Below are positions 35,893 to 44,450 of a DNA stretch of 64,000 nt, piece after piece (the stretch's first letter is position 1; the number at the start of each line of letters is the position of its first letter). The translations under genes were made by a program, and so were the position numbers. A model generated the notes under the pieces. The model saw nothing but the letters and a program-made list of their open reading frames with translations. It did no database searches and was not told the DNA's origin. Source of the stretch: Thalassobacillus pellis (lineage in GTDB: Bacteria; Bacillota; Bacilli; Bacillales; Halobacillaceae); contig NZ_JAFBDO010000005.1 in the NCBI RefSeq assembly GCF_016908295.1, forward strand, positions 1-64,000, given 5' to 3'.

Positions 35893-36309
35893 ATGAAATA
35901 CCAGGCTACACCTTACCTGATGTTTGATGGAAAAGCGAAAGAAGCTCTTGAATTTTACAGGGACGCCTTTGATGGTGAAATCCTTGCAATGGAGACTTTC
36001 GGTAATGCCGATTATCCTACTCCTCCTGAAGCAGAAGACCGCATCATGCACGCCCAGTTTAAAAAAGGTGAGCTGTTTTTGATGGCATCGGACAGCTTTC
36101 CGGATCAGAAAGTTCAGGTTGGGGATAATGTCTCACTGGTATTGGAGTTTGAGAGTGAGGAAGAGATCAAAAAGCTTTATGACAGATTCCGTGAAAGAGG
36201 GACTGTCTTGATGGAACTGCAGGATACTTTTTGGGGAGCTAAGTATGCCAAAGTAAAAGATCCGTTCGGTGTCACCTGGGATTTTAATTACACAATATCT
36301 GCAGAATAG
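35893..36309 (+). CDS. VOC-family protein (PhnB/glyoxalase-like)
   Basis: 138 residues from ATG 35893 (ribosome site AAAAAGGAG); an in-frame ATG at 35869 lacks a site. Two beta-alpha-beta-beta-beta modules are present, with PYLMFDGKAKEALEFY and the end FGVTWDFNY typical of the PhnB/3-demethylubiquinone methyltransferase-named group, which are not methyltransferases. Enzymatic function unknown. Single-gene unit with its own terminator. Confidence 0.85.
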   Translation: MKYQATPYLMFDGKAKEALEFYRDAFDGEILAMETFGNADYPTPPEAEDRIMHAQFKKGELFLMASDSFPDQKVQVGDNVSLVLEFESEEEIKKLYDRFRERGTVLMELQDTFWGAKYAKVKDPFGVTWDFNYTISAE

Positions 36310-36334
36310 CGAGTTTTTTTCACGTTTAATAGGA

Positions 36335-36374
36335 AAGAGCCACGTGAACACAGTTGTTGCGTGGTTCTTTTTTA
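36335..36374 (+). terminator. Terminator after the VOC gene
   Basis: Stem AGAGCCACG/CGTGGTTCT with six T. Confidence 0.88.
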
Positions 36375-36470
36375 TAAGAATCTGAACTTGCCGTATTCTC
36401 GGCTTTGGAAGAAATGTTCCGATCTATGAAAAAAGTGACAGGTTATATTGAGTTATAAGGAGGCGCTTCC

Positions 36471-37232
36471 ATGACTGCTAGAATTACATTATCTTTTTTC
36501 TTCTGGTTAACCAGTTTTCTTGCACTTATTCATTTTTTACATCCGACCCTCCATAAGTACATATTTATTGTTTCCGTAATACCTGTTTTCTTCTTTCTTT
36601 TACTGAGAAATCAAGTCACTTTCCTTATAATGATTGCCTTTACGATACTTTCCTCTCTTACCTTCTTGGGAATTGCTTTCTGGTGGGGGTGGTCATCAGG
36701 TAATCAACTGACTTGGATTGGTGTTCACGCCCTTCTGATGCTGCATTTTTGGTCTGTGTACATATTAGCAAGCAGTATTCGTTCTTTAACAGAAGCAAAC
36801 AAGTCACTAAAACGCCGTATAACGGAATTGGAAGAATACGTGTCTGGTACAAAGGCACTGTCCAGAAGGGAATTCGAAAAGCAGAGTGAGATTATCATCA
36901 ACACAATGAAAAGAAGACAGGAAAAGGGATATATGGTATCGGTGGAGTTTGGGGAGCTGCCGGAAAGGGTCAAACCGACAAGCTTTGCCAAAATAGCGAC
37001 CGCCATTTATGATTCTATTCGCAAGCATTATGATCTGGTAGGAAAATACGATAACGAGACAGCCATGTACCTGCTTCAAAACACGAATGAAGAAGGTTTA
37101 CAGTTGGTGAACGATCGAATCATCAGGAAACTGAAAGAAAGCTTTACGGATGAGGCGATTTCCTTGATGAACTGGGTGACTGAAGAAATAGGGAAACCAG
37201 ATGATCAGGCCAAGAAGGGGATACATTTATGA
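36471..37232 (+). CDS. Membrane protein with degenerate GGDEF domain (YdaK-like)
   Basis: 253 residues. Four transmembrane helices (about 5-23, 29-47, 50-72, 80-101), a coiled linker, then a GGDEF-fold domain (about 128-235) in which the catalytic motif is replaced by D194-N-E-T-A. DLVGKY before it and LLQNTNEEG after it align with the usual DLVARY and LLPGT positions. The inhibitory RxxD site is imperfect (R184-K-H-Y-D188). It is therefore not a cyclase but could bind c-di-GMP, as YdaK of Bacillus subtilis does to control exopolysaccharide synthesis. It overlaps the GT2 gene by 4 bp (ATGA). Confidence 0.75.
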   Translation: MTARITLSFFFWLTSFLALIHFLHPTLHKYIFIVSVIPVFFFLLLRNQVTFLIMIAFTILSSLTFLGIAFWWGWSSGNQLTWIGVHALLMLHFWSVYILASSIRSLTEANKSLKRRITELEEYVSGTKALSRREFEKQSEIIINTMKRRQEKGYMVSVEFGELPERVKPTSFAKIATAIYDSIRKHYDLVGKYDNETAMYLLQNTNEEGLQLVNDRIIRKLKESFTDEAISLMNWVTEEIGKPDDQAKKGIHL

Positions 37233-38530
37233 AAAAGGCTTTTATAGTAATCCTGTTCGCCTTTACAGGGCTCGCCGTTTTATCTGTTATAGGATGGTTG
37301 ACTGTGGATACCATTTTCTTATTTACCACTGGATTATTTGTAAGCTTATTGTTCTATTACTCGTTACTTGCAGTAGCGGGATTATATTATCGTTCCAAAA
37401 AGACAGGAAGTAAGACTCTTAAACACTATCCCCGTGTGGATATACTTATCCCGGCCCATAATGAGGCTGTAGTAATTGAGGATACTTTAAATGCCATGGT
37501 GGGGCTCGAGTATCCTGGTGAACTGAACATATATGTGCTGAATGACAATTCCACCGACGGGACAGCGGATATTGTGGAGCAGTATGTACGAACCTACAGG
37601 CATCTTCATCATATCCAGGTCCCCCGAGGGGAACCAAAAGGAAAATCCAGGGTGCTGAACCATGGGTTGTCCATATCAAATGGAGAATTGTTTTGTGTGT
37701 ATGATGCCGATAATCAGCCAGAACCACAGGCTCTCAGGCTATTGGTCGAAACGGCTATGGAATCTGAAAATGCTGCAGGAGCTGTGGGCTATGTAAAAAC
37801 TTTAAATGAAAAAAAGAATCTCCTGACAAGGATGATTTCAATCGAATTCCAGGTATTCCAACTGTTAATGCAGTCCGGTCGCTGGCAATTATTTCGAACA
37901 GGTTCTCTGACAGGAACGAACATGCTGGTAAAACGGTCAGTGATGGAGGAATTGGGGGGGTACGACCCATATGCCATTGCGGAAGACGCAGAGTTAACGC
38001 TCCGCATCACGAGACAAGGTTTCTACTTACCGATTGTACCTCACTCTGTAACATGGGAGCAGGAACCGGAAACCCTGCCAGTCTATATTAAGCAGCGGAC
38101 AAGGTGGCTTCAGGGGAATCTGTATATCGTTGAACAAACATTACGCGTCCCCGGCTACTTCCGTGGGAAATTGAAGATACACTCCATTCATCAGCTGATG
38201 GTATATGTGGTCTTTTGGATCTTTCTCATCCTATCGTCCTTATGGTTTATCTTAGGTGTGCTGGGTGTTTTTTATGTCTCTTATTCCGTCCCGTTATTAT
38301 TTATCTGGTATGTTTCCTACATCATCTATACGGCGCAATTAATGAGTGCCCAGGCTGCTGAACGATCTTTCACGAGTGGTAATATAGCTGTCAGTTTCAT
38401 CATGTATTTCACCTATGCCCAGATGTTTTCTTATTTGTTCGTACGAAGTCTATGGCTCTATTTAAAAGCCAAAAAGAATCAGCAGATAATCGGGTGGGAT
38501 AAAACATCACGCTTTAAGCAAAAAATTTAG
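37229..38530 (+). CDS. GT2 membrane glycosyltransferase (exopolysaccharide synthase)
   Basis: 433 residues. Two N-terminal transmembrane helices, a cytoplasmic GT-A domain with PAHNEA, D159-A-D161, E252-D253 and Q289-x-x-R-W (KQRTRWLQGN), then about three C-terminal helices. This is the processive beta-glycan synthase plan of PgaC, HasA and cellulose synthase. It is preceded by the degenerate GGDEF protein, as YdaM is linked to YdaK in Bacillus subtilis, so c-di-GMP-controlled matrix polymer synthesis is inferred. The other yda genes are missing here. Confidence 0.88.
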   Translation: MKKAFIVILFAFTGLAVLSVIGWLTVDTIFLFTTGLFVSLLFYYSLLAVAGLYYRSKKTGSKTLKHYPRVDILIPAHNEAVVIEDTLNAMVGLEYPGELNIYVLNDNSTDGTADIVEQYVRTYRHLHHIQVPRGEPKGKSRVLNHGLSISNGELFCVYDADNQPEPQALRLLVETAMESENAAGAVGYVKTLNEKKNLLTRMISIEFQVFQLLMQSGRWQLFRTGSLTGTNMLVKRSVMEELGGYDPYAIAEDAELTLRITRQGFYLPIVPHSVTWEQEPETLPVYIKQRTRWLQGNLYIVEQTLRVPGYFRGKLKIHSIHQLMVYVVFWIFLILSSLWFILGVLGVFYVSYSVPLLFIWYVSYIIYTAQLMSAQAAERSFTSGNIAVSFIMYFTYAQMFSYLFVRSLWLYLKAKKNQQIIGWDKTSRFKQKI

Positions 38531-38587
38531 CGTTCCTCTTGTAAGAAATTACAGGAATGATGGGACAAAAAAATCTTATTCAAAGAA

Positions 38588-38632
38588 AGACCCGAACCAC
38601 GTGTGCACAAATGGTTCGGGTCATCTTTCTAC
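38588..38632. terminator. Terminator between convergent genes
   Basis: Stem GACCCGAACCA/TGGTTCGGGTC. Confidence 0.85.
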
Positions 38633-38653
38633 TTTAGGATTTTTTTTTATTTC

Positions 38654-40036
38654 TCATTTTTTAGAGGCCAGAGTTACATATAACTGCTGATAGGCTTTTG
38701 CTTCTTCCGGCATTCCTTTTTCATTATAAATTTTTGCAAGCCACTGGACAGGAACGGGGTCATTCTTTTTCAGCTCCATTTCCCAGCTGAAGCAATCAAT
38801 TGCGCCATCGAGATATTGGAATTGATAATACATCTCTCCGAGGAGAAGCTGACGATCAGGGTCCTCAATTAATGTTTGGATAGTATTCACTTTTTTGATG
38901 ATTGGCTGGGCCTGAGGTATCGCAGCAAGCGGCTGAAGCCAATGGGTTACGTATTCCAGGTCATGCTCTTTCATTAGTAATGTAACAGCTTGATGCAGTA
39001 AACTGGAAGCCTTAACTGGATGGGAAGGAAAGAGTGATACGAGTAAGCTGTTCAGCATATCGCTATGGATGGCAGCTGATTTAACATCGACTTTGTCTAA
39101 CAATCTAGTCAGCTGATCGCTCTGCTTCTTCGTGAGTTTCACATTTTGTTCTCCAATCAGTAAAAGAAGCTTCTCGATTTGTTCATTGTTTAAATAGTGG
39201 TGTATCAGGTCTGCATGGAGAGGAGTAAAGGCAGGAAGGTGCTGATAAAGCCCTTCAAGGAAGCGGCTTATTTCGTTTTCATTGAAATGGTTGTTCAGGT
39301 AAGTGATGAGAGATGCATACTTTTCTTCAGAAGGGTCGGTAATCAATGCGTCAATGGACAATGCAGTATAGTCGATCCACCTCTCTTGCTGATTTATCAA
39401 CTCTGCTAATCGATCGTACCTTTTGCTCGAAAACAGTGCTTTCTCATAATAAAGAGGATCTTTTGCTGCTAAATCCGTATCAAGCTTTTCATACTTCTCC
39501 TGGTATTTTTGTAATTCCATCTCATTTATCAATCCACTGGTCCATTCTTTGAGTGGTTCAAAATCTTCAAGAACCCGGATTATTCGGTAACAGGAAAATA
39601 ATTTCCCTCCACGACGGTCCTCGTAATATAGGCTTTGTATATGTTTCGTTAATGTCTCGTCTGGTACATAGGATTCAAAAAATGTAGCTATCATTACGGA
39701 TTCTTGGGCGGAATAATAATTATTTAACGAATGGAGCAGCTTATTTATGCCTGGTTTTTTGATGGGCTGGTTAACAGAAGCTATAGAAAAGATTAAAGGG
39801 TGGGGAGATTCAAAGATGATGCCATGCCTAAAAGCTTTCTCGATATAGGGTCCTGAATGATTACTGTCAGGCTGGACGACCGTCAGAAAACGGTCCTTGT
39901 AATAAATGGCAAAATAGGGGTTGTTAGTTGAGTCATAAGCCTCGAGTATTTGGCTTTGCAGGTAGACAGCCATCCTTTCCACCTTCAAAGGTATGGTTTT
40001 TTTGTTATCTTTCAAAGACAGGATGATTGATTCCAC
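38654..40036 (-). CDS. Hypothetical TPR-like protein, 460 aa
   Basis: No clear family. A soluble, mostly helical protein starting at GTG 40036 with GGAGGGATAGT as ribosome site. The N-terminal 150 residues are mixed alpha/beta (NPYFAIYYKDRFLTVVQP); the rest looks like degenerate tetratricopeptide repeats, clearest at the C-terminus (LLGEMYYQFQYLDGAIDCFS and WLAKIYNEKGMPEEAKAYQQ). No signal peptide. It is convergent with the GT2 gene and separated by a terminator. It may be a scaffold or regulator; no catalytic motif is seen. Confidence 0.75.
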   Translation of the reverse strand: MESIILSLKDNKKTIPLKVERMAVYLQSQILEAYDSTNNPYFAIYYKDRFLTVVQPDSNHSGPYIEKAFRHGIIFESPHPLIFSIASVNQPIKKPGINKLLHSLNNYYSAQESVMIATFFESYVPDETLTKHIQSLYYEDRRGGKLFSCYRIIRVLEDFEPLKEWTSGLINEMELQKYQEKYEKLDTDLAAKDPLYYEKALFSSKRYDRLAELINQQERWIDYTALSIDALITDPSEEKYASLITYLNNHFNENEISRFLEGLYQHLPAFTPLHADLIHHYLNNEQIEKLLLLIGEQNVKLTKKQSDQLTRLLDKVDVKSAAIHSDMLNSLLVSLFPSHPVKASSLLHQAVTLLMKEHDLEYVTHWLQPLAAIPQAQPIIKKVNTIQTLIEDPDRQLLLGEMYYQFQYLDGAIDCFSWEMELKKNDPVPVQWLAKIYNEKGMPEEAKAYQQLYVTLASKK

Positions 40037-40149
40037 ACTATCCCTCCTTCTAATTAGTTCAACTATAACACATTAAGGACTTCTACTGATGAAAAGACTG
40101 ACCAACCTAAATCAGGGAAGACATAGCCTGAGGAAAAACAACTTTTCTT

Positions 40150-40400
40150 CCGCAAGTTTTTCTTACGACCAGGTGCGATAGACACTTCCCTTTCCGCGGA
40201 CGAGCGCCCGAGCTTTTTCGCAAAGCCCACGCTTGGCGATCTCGGCTCACTCGTTCTTCCGCAGGAGTGGATGTGTCCTCGCTCCTTGGATATAATACAT
40301 AAGTCTAAATAAATTTAGACAGCAGAAAAATAAATAGAGACTCCCATGCAAGCGGAAAGCGAAGGCTGTTGGGGGTGCAGTCTGCTGTAAAGTGTTTTAT
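40150..40400. repeat. Gene-free spacer with dispersed intergenic repeat
   Basis: Contains CCTTTCCGCGGACGAGCGCC (40189-40208), then CGAGCTTTTTCGCAAAGCCC, related to the segments at 49081-49127, 49937-49985 and, inverted, 6056-6095. A second module, GCGGAAAGCGAAGGCTG, is at 40358-40374. No ORF with a start site was found in 40037-40533. Confidence 0.6.
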
Positions 40401-40417
40401 CACTATCAATTCTTATA

Positions 40418-40479
40418 ATTACCTAGTGGAAAACCCGAACAATTTACACATAAATTGTTCGGGTTTTCCACTAGGTAAT
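40418..40479. terminator. Perfect 29-bp stem, bidirectional terminator-like
   Basis: The arms are exact inverse complements (ATTACCTAGTGG, AAAACCCGAACAATTTA) with a 4-nt loop CACA. The inner part AAAACCCGAAC/GTTCGGGTTTT acts like a bidirectional terminator downstream of the DASS gene. Confidence 0.85.
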
Positions 40480-40533
40480 ATTTTTTGTATCAGATTTGTG
40501 AATGCCTATGTCAGGCCATTCAATTGATGGGGA

Positions 40534-42186
40534 TTATTCGAATTTGCTCGGGAAATTCGTCAAATCAATCCCCCATACAGCCGGGAGCAAGAAGTAAATG
40601 AAAATTGCTAGGACGACAATCGATAATAAGTTAAGCCATACACCAGCCTTGGCCATATCTGGGATCCGCAGATAACCTGATCCAAACACGACCGCATTTG
40701 GCGGGGTGGCGACAGGAAGCATGAAGGCACAGGATGCGGCGACCCCTGCAGCAATCATAAGACTGTATGGATGAACACTTAGTGCGGATGCAAGGGAAGC
40801 CATAATCGGGAACATCATCGTTGCAGTAGCTGTATTAGATGTGATTTCGGTCAAGAAAATGACCAGTGTAATGACTGAAAGCAGGATAACGAAGAATGGA
40901 ACGTTATCGAGTACGGTCAGTTGTTCCCCAATCCATTGGGCAAGTCCTGACTCCACGAACCCTGCAGCGATGGCAAGTCCACCACCAAATAGTAACAGGA
41001 TGCCCCAAGGCAGCTTTTTCGCTGTGTCCCAATCAATCAATGCTTCACCCTTATAACGTTTGGAAGGGACGATGAACAGAACAATTGATGCACTGATAGC
41101 AATAATGGCATCGTTAATTCCTGGAACAATTTCATTCAGGAAAAAAGAGCGGGTTATCCAGGAAAAGGCAGTCAGCACGAAGATCGTCATGACAGCTTTT
41201 TCTTCTGGGGACATTCCGCCCAAAGCCTTTCGCTCGTCCTGTATCACTTTTTTGCCGCCTGGCAGCTGATTCAGCTTCATTTTGAAAGCGAATTTAGCCA
41301 AATAGACCCAAGTAATGAGTAATAGCACAATAGCAATCGGTACTCCGAACAGCATCCAACGGGCGAATGAAATTTCTATTCCATAAAGCTCAGTGACCAT
41401 TCCGGCAAAAATAGTATTCGGCGGTGTGCCGATCAACGTTCCAAGTCCGCCAATCGATGCCGAATAAGCAATCCCTAACATCAGCGCCTTGCCAAAATTG
41501 AAATTCATCGGGCTTGTATCAATGCTGTCATCGTCCTTTAGAATATCGGACACTTGGTAGATGATCGCGAGCCCGATCGGTACCATCATCATGGATGTTG
41601 CGGTATTAGAAATCCACAAGGATAAAAAACCGGTAGCAACCATGAATCCTAGCACAATCCGTTCCGTATTGGTGCCAATAGCTGCAATTATGGCGAGTGC
41701 TATCCTTTTATGCAGGTCCCAACGCTGCATGGCGAGTGCGATAATGAACCCACCCATGAACAAGAAAATGGTGTCATCCCCGTATGAGGAAGCAGTGGGA
41801 CCAATTTCAAGGCCTCCAGTTAACGGGAACAGAACGATTGGTAACAAAGACGTCGCTGGAATAGGAATAGCTTCTGTTATCCACCAGGTGGCAATCCAGA
41901 TGGTTGAAGCCAATATAGCGATTCCTTGCTGAGAAAGGTTCTCCGGGTCAAAAAACAATAATATAAGAACAAATAAAAGCGGTCCAAGCCAGAGTCCAAC
42001 CTTTTGCCTTGTGTCCCATCCAGGCGGTTCTTCCTGATTGGTATTCGCTGTTTTGTCTTTGGAATCCGATGAATTCCAGTGCTCTGTGTTACCGCTTGCA
42101 AAAAAACGAATCAGATTTTTTACTTCTGCATGCTTTTCCCAAAGCAGCTGCCATAAAGCAGCAATTCCGTATGCGGCTTTCATCAT
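40534..42186 (-). CDS. DASS-family (SLC13) sodium/anion symporter
   Basis: 550 residues with about 12 membrane spans. DASS hallmarks are two SNT motifs, WISNTATSMMMVPIG and TEITSNTATATMMFP, which form the sodium and carboxylate sites, and the C-terminal MLPVATPPNAVVFGSG. It should import dicarboxylates such as succinate, malate or fumarate, or sulfate, with sodium; the sequence favours dicarboxylates. A 60-70-residue soluble N-terminal extension is unusual in length. Start at 42186 or the next codon (ATGATG) after AGGAGG. Single-gene unit. Confidence 0.93.
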   Translation of the reverse strand: MMKAAYGIAALWQLLWEKHAEVKNLIRFFASGNTEHWNSSDSKDKTANTNQEEPPGWDTRQKVGLWLGPLLFVLILLFFDPENLSQQGIAILASTIWIATWWITEAIPIPATSLLPIVLFPLTGGLEIGPTASSYGDDTIFLFMGGFIIALAMQRWDLHKRIALAIIAAIGTNTERIVLGFMVATGFLSLWISNTATSMMMVPIGLAIIYQVSDILKDDDSIDTSPMNFNFGKALMLGIAYSASIGGLGTLIGTPPNTIFAGMVTELYGIEISFARWMLFGVPIAIVLLLITWVYLAKFAFKMKLNQLPGGKKVIQDERKALGGMSPEEKAVMTIFVLTAFSWITRSFFLNEIVPGINDAIIAISASIVLFIVPSKRYKGEALIDWDTAKKLPWGILLLFGGGLAIAAGFVESGLAQWIGEQLTVLDNVPFFVILLSVITLVIFLTEITSNTATATMMFPIMASLASALSVHPYSLMIAAGVAASCAFMLPVATPPNAVVFGSGYLRIPDMAKAGVWLNLLSIVVLAIFIYFLLPAVWGIDLTNFPSKFE

Positions 42187-42326
42187 ACAACCTCCTGTAA
42201 TAGTAGTTGGAAAAAATAAGATAAAGATATCTCTTACTTTTTCCCTATTCCAAATGAAAATAAACCATTATTTTCCCCCATCTCACTTTTTTCTGCTAAT
42301 AGTGAATCTATTTTTTACATGGAATA

Positions 42327-42353
42327 TGAAACTTTTACCATATACCGCCCGTA
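42327..42353 (+). promoter_or_regulatory. SigW-type promoter of the NfeD-flotillin operon
   Basis: TGAAAC, 17 nt, CGTA, 34 bp before the start codon. Identical in core and spacing to the promoter in front of sigW at 7994. Confidence 0.88.
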
Positions 42354-42387
42354 TAAATAAGAAGATCGCACCAATTCAGGAGAGGAT

Positions 42388-42915
42388 GTGATAAAGATAG
42401 AAATAGTGATTATCTACTGGTGGTTATTATGGGGAAGCCTTGGGGCCGCAGTTCTTTCCCTGTTTTTTAGTGAGTTGATCGAAGGCCTGTTTGGTGGGCT
42501 GGATGAATTATTCCATCCGTTATTATTATTTGGCACTTTATCCGTTATAGGTGGGGCTGGTGTTCTGTTGACTAAGTATACCGGTCTTGGAACAATTATT
42601 GTTTCACTGGTCAGTATTATCGCTGGTATAGGTGCTTATATGATGATTTACCATTACTTAGTCATTCCAATGTCGAAGGCGGAATCCTCTACAGCTATAT
42701 CTGTCCAGGACTTAGAAGGGAAGATTGGGGAAGTGATAACGACCATTCCATTAGATGGCATGGGAGAGGTGTTCATCGAGTCCACGAGTGGAAGCAGGAG
42801 TGAAAGCGCCAAGAGCTTTGAAGAGAAGACAATCAAGCAAGGCTCACGAGTAGTTGTGGTAGAAGTAAAGGAGCACATATTGTATGTATCAGAATGGGAA
42901 GATCAATTAGGGTAG
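42388..42915 (+). CDS. yuaF: NfeD-family membrane protein (YuaF-like)
   Basis: 175 residues starting at GTG 42388 behind AGGAGAGGAT. Three or four transmembrane helices (about 8-30, 42-60, 67-90) and a C-terminal OB-fold-like soluble domain (EGKIGEVITTIPLDGMGEVF) give the short NfeD1b class. In Bacillus subtilis YuaF interacts with flotillin FloT and shares its SigW-dependent operon, reproduced here with promoter and partner, 10 bp apart. Confidence 0.9.
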   Translation: MIKIEIVIIYWWLLWGSLGAAVLSLFFSELIEGLFGGLDELFHPLLLFGTLSVIGGAGVLLTKYTGLGTIIVSLVSIIAGIGAYMMIYHYLVIPMSKAESSTAISVQDLEGKIGEVITTIPLDGMGEVFIESTSGSRSESAKSFEEKTIKQGSRVVVVEVKEHILYVSEWEDQLG

Positions 42916-42925
42916 GAGGAGAAGT

Positions 42926-44368
42926 ATGGATTTATTAATAGTATTAGGTGTAATTGCCGGTGTCATTCTGGCGTTCTCAATTATGTTTATCGTCAGATAT
43001 AAAACTGTCGGAGCAGACGATGCCATGATCATAACTGGCAGCTTTCTAGGCAGTAAGAACGTACATAGAGCCGATGATGGGAGCGGGATAAAAATAGTCA
43101 GAGGAGGCGGGGCATTTATCCTCCCTGTTTTTCAACAGGCTGAATTGATCAGTCTGCGCTCTCACAGCCTGGATATCTCTACGCCGAATGTTTATACCGA
43201 AAATGGCGTTCCGGTCATGGCAGATGGAACGGCTATCATCAAAGTTCAAAGCACAACTGAGGGTATTGCAACTGCCGGGGAACAATTTTTGGGAAAAGAT
43301 GATTCTGAGCTTCGTAAAGAAGCTCAGGAAGTTCTTGAAGGTCATCTCCGGGCTATTCTCGGTACGATGACAGTGGAAGAAATCTACAAAAACCGGGAAC
43401 GTTTTGCCCAGGAAGTACAAACCCAGGCAGCGGTTGATCTTAGAAAAATGGGGCTTCAGATTGTTTCTTTTACCATCAAGGATGTGCAGGATGAAAATGG
43501 CTACCTGGAAGCTCTAGGAAAGCCTCGTATTGCAGAAGTGAAACGGGATGCGCAAATAGCAGAAGCAAATGCTATGCGAGATGCCCGCATCCAAAAGGCG
43601 AGTGCAGAGAGGGAAAGTAAACGGGCCGAGCTTCAGAGTGAAACTCAAATTGCCGAGTCTTCGAAGGATAAAGAGTTGAAAGTAGCTGCTTATAAACGGG
43701 AACAGGATACCTCGAAAGCTGAAGCGGACATGGCTTATAAATTGCAAGAAGCAAAATCCCAGCAGCAAATCAAAGAAGAAGAGATGCAAATCCAGCTTGT
43801 AGAAAAAAATAAATTGATCGATCTGGAAGAGCGGGAAGTACGAAGGAAAGAACGTCAATATGAAGCGGAAATTTCCAGAAAGGCCGAAGCTGAAAGATAT
43901 GCTGCCGAACAAAAAGCTGAAGCAGATAAACTGACTCGGGTCAAAAAGGCAGAGGCTGAAGCGGAACAGATTCGACTTGATGGTCAGGCAGAGGCAGCTG
44001 CAATCAGACAAAAAGGTCTTGCCGAAGCGGAAGCCAAAGAAAAATTAGCTGACGCCATGGAAAAATACGGGGAAGCCGCTATTCTGGAAATGATCATCAA
44101 AATGCTGCCAGAGTTCGCTGGTAAGATAGCTGAACCAGTCAGCTCCATCGATAAAGTGACAGTAGTCGATCACGGAAATGGAGAAGGCGATGGGGCAACC
44201 AGAATGAGTAATTATGTTACGAGTTTAATGAGTCAGCTTCCTGAAACGTTGAAGGATGTGTCAGGATTTGATATGAAAGGTATGCTTGATAATGTAGCTG
44301 CCAACAGCGAGAAAAAAATCAATGACAGCTTTCGACAAGCAGAGAAACAGCCTGTCAAGACAGAATAA
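42926..44368 (+). CDS. floT: Flotillin FloT (YuaG)
   Basis: 480 residues. An N-terminal membrane segment (about 3-23), a PHB/SPFH domain (about 30-215) and a long alanine/glutamate-rich coiled coil (about 220-400, with EAEA repeats) end in an oligomerisation region rich in glycine. Flotillins organise functional membrane microdomains and affect membrane fluidity, signalling and secretion. SigW dependence is supported by the upstream promoter. Confidence 0.95.
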   Translation: MDLLIVLGVIAGVILAFSIMFIVRYKTVGADDAMIITGSFLGSKNVHRADDGSGIKIVRGGGAFILPVFQQAELISLRSHSLDISTPNVYTENGVPVMADGTAIIKVQSTTEGIATAGEQFLGKDDSELRKEAQEVLEGHLRAILGTMTVEEIYKNRERFAQEVQTQAAVDLRKMGLQIVSFTIKDVQDENGYLEALGKPRIAEVKRDAQIAEANAMRDARIQKASAERESKRAELQSETQIAESSKDKELKVAAYKREQDTSKAEADMAYKLQEAKSQQQIKEEEMQIQLVEKNKLIDLEEREVRRKERQYEAEISRKAEAERYAAEQKAEADKLTRVKKAEAEAEQIRLDGQAEAAAIRQKGLAEAEAKEKLADAMEKYGEAAILEMIIKMLPEFAGKIAEPVSSIDKVTVVDHGNGEGDGATRMSNYVTSLMSQLPETLKDVSGFDMKGMLDNVAANSEKKINDSFRQAEKQPVKTE

Positions 44369-44387
44369 TGATATTTGTGAAGTAACC

Positions 44388-44435
44388 AAAAAATCTCTCG
44401 AAGAAATTTTCATTTTCTCCGAGAGATTTTTTTTG
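44388..44435. terminator. Bidirectional terminator between floT and glutamate dehydrogenase
   Basis: Stem AAAAAATCTCTCG/CGAGAGATTTTTT with internal AAGAAA/TTTCTC. Confidence 0.92.
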
Positions 44436-44450
44436 ATTGTACAGGAATTA

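Noticed and set aside
43514-44011. 165-codon minus-strand ORF inside floT
   Set aside because: The phenylalanine/leucine-rich product is the mirror of the Glu/Lys/Ala-rich flotillin coiled coil.
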